From NCBI GenBank assembly GCA_964459445.1, contig CAYWMP010000097.1, positions 1 through 21,833 of the forward strand: a stretch of 21,833 bases of DNA. The letters are read 5' to 3'. The translations under genes were made by a program, and so were the position numbers. The notes beneath the pieces are model-generated. The model did no database searches. It had not been told where the DNA came from and saw only the letters and a list, made by a program, of their open reading frames with translations. Origin of the DNA: CAYWMP01 sp964459445. Its GTDB lineage: Bacteria > Desulfobacterota > DSM-4660 > Desulfatiglandales > HGW-15. Below, piece after piece: positions 1 to 5,589 of this stretch. Numbering within the stretch: the stretch's first letter is position 1; every line of letters begins with the position of its first letter.

Positions 1-167
1 GCTTCCTCACCCACCAAGGGCTCTTCGCCGCCAAAGTAAATCACCGAAGGGGTCAGCGGTTCTCCCATACGGTTATTCACAATCCTCGGCTGCCCGGTCT
101 CGTCTACTACCCCAACAGAACTGAATGTTGTACCCAGATCGATGCCAATCGCCTTTGGTCTGTTCAT
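1..167 (-). CDS. Hsp70 (DnaK-like) family chaperone, N-terminal part only
   Basis: Only the first 55 codons lie in the window; the gene runs off the left edge. The visible start encodes MNRPKAIGIDLGTTFSS, the phosphate-1 motif of the Hsp70/actin ATPase fold (GIDLGTT, residues 8-14). It is followed by the family-typical NNRMGEPLTPSVIYF segment. An AAGGAG ribosome-binding site lies about 10 bases before the ATG. It follows the next Hsp70 gene after 55 bases on the same strand, so the two are probably one operon. Hsp70s bind exposed hydrophobic peptide in an ATP-controlled cycle; the client is unknown. The conserved start excludes a chance ORF, but the length and the C-terminal domain cannot be seen. 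Confidence 0.93.
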   Translation of the reverse strand, partial: MNRPKAIGIDLGTTFSSVGVVDETGQPRIVNNRMGEPLTPSVIYFGGEEPLVGEE

Positions 168-222
168 TGGATAGCCTCTCCTTTTCTTAGTTTGAGTGAT
201 TCAACCAGGCAGCGTGAGGGGA

Positions 223-1893
223 TCACACAATAACGATTGATTGAGTCCTTTGTTTGGCTTCTTCGGTCTCTTCATCTTTGAGAACGCCATCTGTCTGCAA
301 CCGAACTGTTACCTTTCGGTTATCGGTCAATTCTAAGGCGGACACCTCAAGAAGGCCTTCATCATTCATATTGAACGTGACATCGATCGGAGAATGGGCG
401 GGCAGGTTCGGTGGCAACTCAAGTTCAGCCCTTTGCTTTTCCTCTGAATCTTCAGGGGCTACCTCTCGCTCGGAGAAGCCGTTTTCCATAATCTGGATCA
501 AGATCGCGGCCTGGTTTTCCCCTTCAGTGCCGAACCGCTGCGTCGTCTCCACCGGGAGCTTGGTGTTGACCAGCACCAGATTGTATACCAGCTTTTTCTT
601 CTCCGCGTTCAATGCGACGATTCCGAAGCTCTTGCTTGCTACGACAGAGGTCTCTTTAATGTCACCCTTGTCAGGCGCGGGGATGAGATGGGTGGGATTC
701 ACCTTCTCGATGAGTTCCTTATAGGTTTTTTCGTCAAGTTTTGTAATATCGACCCATTGCAGGTCTTCCACATCTTTTCCCTGGGCGTCTGCCAACTGTT
801 GTAACATGGCCTTTTTGAACCCAAGATGATGCCCGAAAATGGCTGCCCCCTTGGCGACCGCCTCGTCGGGATCAAAGGAAACGGGCGTAATCGAGAATTC
901 TTCTTCAAGCCGTTTGGCCACCTTGGGCATCCGGGTGGAACCACCCACGAGAAGCAATTCTTCGAAATGTTCCTTTCCCTTCTTGGCGGCTTCTTCCAGC
1001 ATGGCGCGGGTTAGCATGATGGTCCTTTCAAGGAGATCCTCGGTCAGTTCCTCGAATTTCTCTCTTTCAAGAAAAATCTTCGCCCGTTCGCCGCCGTGGG
1101 TGATCACGACCGGAGCCTTTTCCATCTTGGTCAGTTGTTTCTTGCTCTCCTCGGCCCTTGTGACAAGTTCCTGTGCCGTATCCTTATCCGCCAGGAGATC
1201 TTCTGTCGTATCTACCTCTTGTTGAAATGCCTCAACAAGGTATTCAACAATTTTTTCATCCCAGTCCTTTCCTCCCAGGAGGTGTTCTCCTCCAGTGCAA
1301 ATGACCTCGATGGCATTTTCCCGGACTTCGATCATGGTCACGTCAAATGTTCCGCCGCCAAGGTCATATACCAGCACGGTTTTCGGTAACTCCAGATCCT
1401 TTTTCGACAGCGCATAATAATAAGCGGCAGCGGTGGGCTCGTTGAGGATATAGTGGACATTCAGCCCTGCAAGTTCACCGGCCTTCTTTGTGGCATTGCG
1501 CTCGTTCATTCCGAAATAAGCGGGACAGGTGATCACCGCATCCTTGATTTCTTCGCCAAGGACCTCTTCCGCGTCTTTGACCAGTTTACGCAAAATCTGT
1601 GCGGAAATCTCCTCTGCCCGATATTCGTTGGACCCGTGATAGAAAACAAACTCTTCGTTTCCCATTTGTCGTTTCACGCACCCGATTACATTGTCCGGTT
1701 CCATCACCGCATATGCTTTGGCGTCTTTCCCCACAATGATCTTATTGTCTCCCATAAAATAAACGACGGACGGTGTAATGGGTTCGTTATCTGTGTTGCG
1801 AACCAGCTCGGGCTTGCCTGTCTCGTTCATGTGTGCGATCGTTGAATATGTCGTTCCCAGGTCAATCCCAAAAATCCTTTTCATCTCACTCAT
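223..1893 (-). CDS. Lid-less Hsp70 family chaperone
   Basis: This encodes an ATP-dependent cytoplasmic chaperone of about 556 residues. The nucleotide-binding domain shows GIDLGTT (about 9-15), YDLGGGTFDV (176-185), VGGSTRMP (316-323) and FDPDEAVAKGAA (340-351). Between it and the beta substrate-binding domain lie about 50 extra residues (roughly 360-412), and the usual DVLLLD linker is replaced by KETSVVA. The beta domain (about 420-535) is present, but only some 20 residues follow, so the helical lid of a 640-residue DnaK is missing. Start choice: an in-frame ATG at 1899 sits 2 bases from AGGAG, while the ATG at 1893 has 8-base spacing and is preferred. It overlaps the GrpE-like stop by 8 bases, implying translational coupling. 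It is divergent from housekeeping DnaK and probably dedicated to this locus, which is inference. Confidence 0.93.
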   Translation of the reverse strand: MSEMKRIFGIDLGTTYSTIAHMNETGKPELVRNTDNEPITPSVVYFMGDNKIIVGKDAKAYAVMEPDNVIGCVKRQMGNEEFVFYHGSNEYRAEEISAQILRKLVKDAEEVLGEEIKDAVITCPAYFGMNERNATKKAGELAGLNVHYILNEPTAAAYYYALSKKDLELPKTVLVYDLGGGTFDVTMIEVRENAIEVICTGGEHLLGGKDWDEKIVEYLVEAFQQEVDTTEDLLADKDTAQELVTRAEESKKQLTKMEKAPVVITHGGERAKIFLEREKFEELTEDLLERTIMLTRAMLEEAAKKGKEHFEELLLVGGSTRMPKVAKRLEEEFSITPVSFDPDEAVAKGAAIFGHHLGFKKAMLQQLADAQGKDVEDLQWVDITKLDEKTYKELIEKVNPTHLIPAPDKGDIKETSVVASKSFGIVALNAEKKKLVYNLVLVNTKLPVETTQRFGTEGENQAAILIQIMENGFSEREVAPEDSEEKQRAELELPPNLPAHSPIDVTFNMNDEGLLEVSALELTDNRKVTVRLQTDGVLKDEETEEAKQRTQSIVIV

Positions 1894-2890
1894 TTTCATC
1901 TCTCCTATCTTTGTCTGCCTGCGACTTTTTATAGACGTTCACCGAAACCATCTCATAGCGAATCACCCGGTCACCCCACCGATACCCGGGGCGAAGGGTC
2001 TCAACCAAAGCCTTGTCTTTTGTCTCATCGGTTGTTTCAACTGTCTTGATTGCCCGATGGCGCTTTGGATCAAAAAAACCTTCCTCGGTACTGTAGGGTT
2101 CCGCCCCCTGATTCAGAAGGAGGTATTCCAAATCAGAGCTGATGCTCTCAACAGATTTTTGAAGCCTCTGGCCGTCTTCCGGCGTTAGCTGCTTTCCATG
2201 GTAATATTTGGAAAGCTTTTCGTAATCATCCATCAATCGTATGATATTGAGTAAAATAGGTTCCATGACCTTCCGCAAAAGGTCCCGTTTGTAATCCTGG
2301 TTCTCTTTGTGAAGCCTATCGATAATCGCTTCTTTGGTCTCGTCGCTTTTTATTTTACTTTCGAAAGCCGAGCGAATCTGGTTCAACTGTTCGTTGACGG
2401 TAAGCATCTCAGCCTTTATCTCTTTCAGGGTCCCATCAAAAAGTGGCGCGAGGCCCGGTTGATCCGAGGCTTCATCCCCGTCCTCATGGAAGATATGCTC
2501 TTGCGCCGATTTGCCAGCCGACGCATTTCTGTCTGAAGGGTCTTTCAAGGAGTCTTCACGCCTACCTTCAGATTGACACAATTTTTGGCAGGCATCTGCA
2601 ATTTGAGGGAAGACAGAGAGTATCGGCTCCAAAATGGGTCGAAGCATTTCCGTTTGCTTATGCTGGCTGTTTCGCTGGAGTTCGTCGATGAATTGCTCCA
2701 GTTTTTCCACTCTCTTCAAACCGCCGTCCACGCCCTGAGAGAGCTGAACCAATTTCAGATTGAGACTTCTGATCTCATTTTCCATTTTTTCGCAATCCGG
2801 AATATTAGACGCCCTCACTTCCCCATCCCCCTCAATTTCATTCGAAGCCTTTCCCGATTCGGCCAAGACAGTTTTATCATCTCTATTCAT
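1886..2890 (-). CDS. GrpE-like nucleotide exchange factor with long N-terminal extension
   Basis: The C-terminal third is a recognisable GrpE domain. Residues about 272-320 match the GrpE beta wing: FDPKRHRAI, then VETLRPGYRWGDRVIR and YEMVSVNVYK, the analogue of FDP..HEA...LRKGYRL..R.LRPA.V.V. It follows a long helix and bundle (about 155-262). GrpE opens the Hsp70 nucleotide site to release ADP, and the Hsp70 gene next in the operon is the obvious partner. At 334 residues it is far longer than the usual ~200. The extra N-terminal part repeats a helix of the GrpE domain: residues 83-104 (LRPILEPIL...) resemble 205-226 (LRKVMEPIL...). A glycine/aspartate-rich linker (about 108-150) joins the halves. 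AGGAGG lies 12 bases before the ATG, slightly far. It is the first gene of the leftward chaperone operon. Confidence 0.88.
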   Translation of the reverse strand: MNRDDKTVLAESGKASNEIEGDGEVRASNIPDCEKMENEIRSLNLKLVQLSQGVDGGLKRVEKLEQFIDELQRNSQHKQTEMLRPILEPILSVFPQIADACQKLCQSEGRREDSLKDPSDRNASAGKSAQEHIFHEDGDEASDQPGLAPLFDGTLKEIKAEMLTVNEQLNQIRSAFESKIKSDETKEAIIDRLHKENQDYKRDLLRKVMEPILLNIIRLMDDYEKLSKYYHGKQLTPEDGQRLQKSVESISSDLEYLLLNQGAEPYSTEEGFFDPKRHRAIKTVETTDETKDKALVETLRPGYRWGDRVIRYEMVSVNVYKKSQADKDRRDENE

Positions 2891-3298
2891 GTGGTTATGA
2901 TACCTCCTTTCCGAGCCGTTCCTCGTGATAGACCACAGTGCAAAACGGTCTGTCTTTTTTGGGGTGCATTGAGCCGATTCGAAAAACCATGTACATATTC
3001 GGATCGCTCTTTAACGCTCCCGAGCTTTTAACCCCTCATAATGCCATTCAAATGATATCAAAACTTTTTCCATAAATTATCAATATTGTCAACCAATAAA
3101 GGGCCTTACATGAAATAGATCTATCGGAATTGTATGATCTTCACAATAGCGCGGAGAGCAATGACGCCTACCGCAGATAAAAACAGTGAATTATTGTAAT
3201 AGTGAATTCAATCTCGGTGTGATATTGATGCGACCACATGCATCACGTGGGGAAGGCAGTACGGTAATTGGACATAGAAAACCCATTCCCTGGCACCC
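2891..3298. other. Intergenic region upstream of the chaperone operon
   Basis: These 408 bases contain no convincing gene. They lie between the end of the LPP20-like gene and the grpE-like start, both on the minus strand. The stretch 3055-3110 is AT-rich and should hold the chaperone operon promoter. On the minus strand a TTGACA hexamer is at 3092-3087, but no good -10 follows at 16-18 bases, so I do not call a promoter. No CIRCE repeat or clear heat-shock sigma promoter was seen. No strong hairpin with a T-run marks termination of the lipoprotein operon. Confidence 0.5.
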
Positions 3299-4153
3299 TC
3301 AAAGGTTCTGAAGTGAAAAATATACCTCACGCCCTATTTCGTCATATCCATGTAAAGAGATCTTCATTCGGTATTCAGTACCCAGAAGAATCTGTTTAAG
3401 GCCTGTTTCAGCCGAAGGGTTTGGGATCAAACATCGTTGGGAACTTCCTTTGATATGAATGCGCTGGCCGATAACCCCATCCATTGTTGTGATGCGTCTT
3501 TTCGGGACTTTCCATGCAAAAAGAGTAATCAGGTCTGCATGAAGATTTCGGGCTGTTAGATGGATCTGATAATCGCTCAATGTCACGCCCACGCCGTTGC
3601 TTTCCGCGATCTCAATCAAAATCCCCTCCCTGCCTGATTTCACAACAGTGGCCCCAACCTTTGGGCCCATGCTCAGTCGCCTTAAGTCTTGAATTTTGTC
3701 ATCAGGAAATGCGATCAAAAGATAACAGACATACCCTTCCAGCATCTTCTGTATCTGTAATTCTCGGATATTCTGATGAACGGACCGGAGGAACCACCGG
3801 GAAGAATGAGACAGTCGTTCTCTGAGTTCGTAATAAGAACTATGGAGACTTCCTGAAAGGATGGTTTCATGCACAAGTTCATAGTCCGCCCCCATTGCCT
3901 GAAGGATCTGCGACACAACGGAATAAATCGCCTGCTGCCTGGCTGATTCAACGGATTGGCAAGGCGTTGAGATCCCGACAAAGCAACCCTCCGGAATGCG
4001 GGTGATCCACTTTGGATATTCTATGGGACGGACACCCTTTTCCGCCATTTTGTTGGTCCCGGTTAATGGCAGCCGCTGATCAGAGCAGAACGATCCGGTC
4101 AGAGGCCAAAAAGTCAGCAGGAGACATACCCCTATAGCATTCAGGAGTTTCAC
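3299..4153 (-). CDS. Exported LPP20-like protein (envelope)
   Basis: A 284-residue protein starting at GTG, 3 bases after the stop of the preceding lipoprotein gene, with AGGAAG about 8 bases upstream, so the pair is translationally coupled. Residues 1-23 form a hydrophobic export signal; Cys23 is present but the residue before it is Phe, so a lipobox is doubtful. Residues about 46-84 (PKWI.RIPEG.FVGIS, then a helix starting SVESARQQAIYSVV) have the pattern of LPP20-type proteins: PxW, a Gly-rich strand, then an Ala-rich helix. The rest (about 150-284) is beta-rich and unrecognised. A periplasmic or outer-membrane structural role is plausible. LPP20 proteins have no known enzymatic activity. 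The family call rests on the pattern only. Confidence 0.72.
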   Translation of the reverse strand: MKLLNAIGVCLLLTFWPLTGSFCSDQRLPLTGTNKMAEKGVRPIEYPKWITRIPEGCFVGISTPCQSVESARQQAIYSVVSQILQAMGADYELVHETILSGSLHSSYYELRERLSHSSRWFLRSVHQNIRELQIQKMLEGYVCYLLIAFPDDKIQDLRRLSMGPKVGATVVKSGREGILIEIAESNGVGVTLSDYQIHLTARNLHADLITLFAWKVPKRRITTMDGVIGQRIHIKGSSQRCLIPNPSAETGLKQILLGTEYRMKISLHGYDEIGREVYFSLQNL

Positions 4154-4156
4154 GAC

Positions 4157-4795
4157 CTACGCTTCCTGCCGGAGTTTTTCGATGAGCTCCAAGGCCTTTT
4201 GCCTGGCTTCCTCATCCTTTTCCCGGATTGCCTTTTCCAGGAGTTTTTGTGCAGCATCCGTCTTTGCCTTGACGTAGTCCGATTTTGAAATCGTTATCTG
4301 AACCCAGGCATTGTATTTAAAGGAATGGCTTATGGGATCCAGAACTTTTTCGTAATACATCTCGTTTTGCCTGATCCCACTGATTTTGATATTGTCCACG
4401 GTCCAGGCCACCGCATCGGTCACATAGCGACCCAGGTCGTTTTCCGTCCTGTTCTGGCCGTGAATGACGCTGCTGAATTCCCCTCTCGCCTTGATTTGAA
4501 TCGATTCCAACAGGTTCTTGGTCGCCTCACTTCTGGCAAGCCTTAAAGTCAGGGCATAATCGGCCCCTCCCATGATACCCCCAGTGTAAACAAGATTTCC
4601 GTCTCGTTCCATGAATGCTTGCTTCGTCGTCCAATCCGGCCGGTCATCCTGGCCGGTCTTTTCCACAACCACCGGGCGGTGAACTTCAATCATCTGTGCT
4701 TTTTGTTTTGATACCTTTCCGGCGCCACACCCAAACGGCAAAAACAAGATGCAGTATACCAAGGCCCAAAGTATGAAATTGTGTTCTTTCTTCAT
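4157..4795 (-). CDS. LPP20-like lipoprotein
   Basis: A 212-residue protein with a signal peptide ending in LPFGC (Cys23), a likely though non-ideal lipobox, so probably lipidated and envelope-anchored. The LPP20-like core is at about 53-150: RPDW, the strand LVYTGGIMGG, then an Ala-rich helix starting ALTLRLARSEATKNLL. A charged helix at about 170-212 looks like a coiled coil. AAGGAGG precedes the ATG by 6 bases. It is first in a two-gene operon with the other LPP20-like gene and is driven by the promoter at 4873-4845. It diverges from the XRE regulator, which may control it. It supports a diderm host; the link to the secretion-like genes is by position only. Confidence 0.8.
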   Translation of the reverse strand: MKKEHNFILWALVYCILFLPFGCGAGKVSKQKAQMIEVHRPVVVEKTGQDDRPDWTTKQAFMERDGNLVYTGGIMGGADYALTLRLARSEATKNLLESIQIKARGEFSSVIHGQNRTENDLGRYVTDAVAWTVDNIKISGIRQNEMYYEKVLDPISHSFKYNAWVQITISKSDYVKAKTDAAQKLLEKAIREKDEEARQKALELIEKLRQEA

Positions 4796-4844
4796 AGCAT
4801 GCCTCCTTTATATGCTTTTTTGCCTTTCTGTAGTGCTTTAAAAT

Positions 4845-4873
4845 ATGCTATATCGTCCTAAAAACTATGTCAA
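4845..4873 (-). promoter_or_regulatory. Sigma70-type promoter for the LPP20-like operon
   Basis: On the minus strand a perfect TTGACA (4873-4868) is followed after exactly 17 bases by TAGCAT (4850-4845), 4 of 6 matches to TATAAT. It lies 50-78 bases upstream of the lipoprotein ATG, in an AT-rich divergent region. The -10 overlaps one copy of the TGCTATA repeat, so binding there would block it. Confidence 0.6.
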
Positions 4874-4917
4874 GCAAAAATATTCTTTTATGGAAATTTG
4901 CTTTCACATTTGCTATA
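4846..4917. promoter_or_regulatory. Candidate operator: two TGCTATA repeats in the divergent region
   Basis: TGCTATA occurs at 4846-4852 and 4911-4917 on the plus strand, in the extended contexts A-T-x-T-G-C-T-A-T-A. The first overlaps the -10 of the leftward promoter and the second lies 10 bases before the XRE ATG. Small XRE repressors commonly autoregulate by binding such repeated sites between divergent genes. The assignment is inference from placement; seven-base repeats can arise by chance. Confidence 0.3.
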
Positions 4918-4927
4918 CGGTAGTGAT

Positions 4928-5200
4928 ATGAAAACTCAAAAACTCTCAAAGGAACAACTGAAGGCTTTGGGGCACCGACTCAAGGTGGTAAGGACCATGC
5001 TTAACCTGGACCAGAGGCAAATGTCCGAATCCATGGGCACCGCCCAGTCCCAAATATCCAAGATCGAAATCGGTCGCTCCGCCCCCACCCTATATCAACT
5101 GATCAGGGTCAAGGAGCTGGCGGACCAGGACGATGCACTACGGGGTCATCTGACTTGGGAATGGCTTTTGGAGGGAAAAGGGAAAGGGATTATCGGATGA
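4928..5200 (+). CDS. XRE/Cro-type transcriptional regulator
   Basis: A 90-residue DNA-binding protein. Residues about 14-62 form a lambda-repressor-like helix-turn-helix: LGHRLKVVRTMLNLDQRQM, then GTAQSQISKIEIGR with the family's S-x-I-S-x-I-E-x-G-R recognition-helix pattern. A short C-terminal helical tail follows. The ORF is open back to a TTG at 4898, but the helix-turn-helix only needs the ATG at 4928, so I start there. Neither start has a strong ribosome-binding site, and a weak extended -10 (TGCTATACG, 4911-4919) would make the mRNA nearly leaderless. It sits between the divergent lipoprotein operon and the rightward secretion-like genes and is a natural candidate to control both. Confidence 0.88.
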   Translation: MKTQKLSKEQLKALGHRLKVVRTMLNLDQRQMSESMGTAQSQISKIEIGRSAPTLYQLIRVKELADQDDALRGHLTWEWLLEGKGKGIIG

Positions 5201-5250
5201 ACCCGGGTTTTCAGAAATCAAGATGAGTACAGTGATGGCCACCATCTTTG

Positions 5251-5583
5251 ATGGGAGAATCTCCATTGCCTATAATTTTTCTTGAAAACAACAATGACGG
5301 CCAAAATATTTTTAAGATAGTGTTTGGCGTCATCATTGCTCTATTAGCTGTCTTCCTCATCATCAAACTTTTAACCTTTTTTCTAGTTGTGGCCTACTTT
5401 GCCGTAGTGTTCGTGTTTCCCGTTATTGCCTTGATATTATCAGCTATCGCTTTTTGCAGAAAACTCAAGATGAGGGGACAAATCAAACGGGCGAGAGCGG
5501 TAGCCCGTGAGGCACACCTGGCATTGGACAGACTCAATTCCCGTTTGGCCGACTATGAAAGACAACTGGAAGCAGGGGAATAG
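5251..5583 (+). CDS. Small two-helix inner-membrane protein with cytoplasmic coiled coil
   Basis: I do not recognise the family. The 110-residue protein has a short polar N-terminus, then an almost unbroken hydrophobic stretch at about 21-68 that makes two membrane helices. A basic loop (RKLKMRGQIKRAR) and a helix at about 76-108 follow, probably a cytoplasmic coiled coil by the positive-inside rule. A TTG at 5248 is an alternative start. No clear ribosome-binding site is seen. It ends 6 bases before the EssC-like ATPase gene, so the two are co-transcribed. The EssC-like ATPase has no membrane helix of its own, so this protein could be its membrane anchor, as EccCa/EccCb-type splits allow; that role is inferred. 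Confidence 0.75.
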   Translation: MGESPLPIIFLENNNDGQNIFKIVFGVIIALLAVFLIIKLLTFFLVVAYFAVVFVFPVIALILSAIAFCRKLKMRGQIKRARAVAREAHLALDRLNSRLADYERQLEAGE

Positions 5584-5589
5584 TCTCAG

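Noticed and set aside
254..1845. Several plus-strand open frames opposite the Hsp70 gene
   Set aside because: They are antisense to an unambiguous Hsp70 coding sequence with all motifs, have no family features and no ribosome-binding sites.
2573..3031. Plus-strand frame reaching into the intergenic region before the chaperone operon
   Set aside because: Most of it is antisense to the GrpE-like gene and the translated sequence shows no domain or start signal.
3064..3092. TTGACA as promoter for the grpE-like operon
   Set aside because: The -35 is perfect but 16-18 bases downstream there is only A/G-rich sequence (AAAAAG), so no credible -10.
3233..3250. CCAC...GTGG palindromic stretch as terminator
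   Set aside because: Only four-base perfect arms and no T-run after it on either strand.
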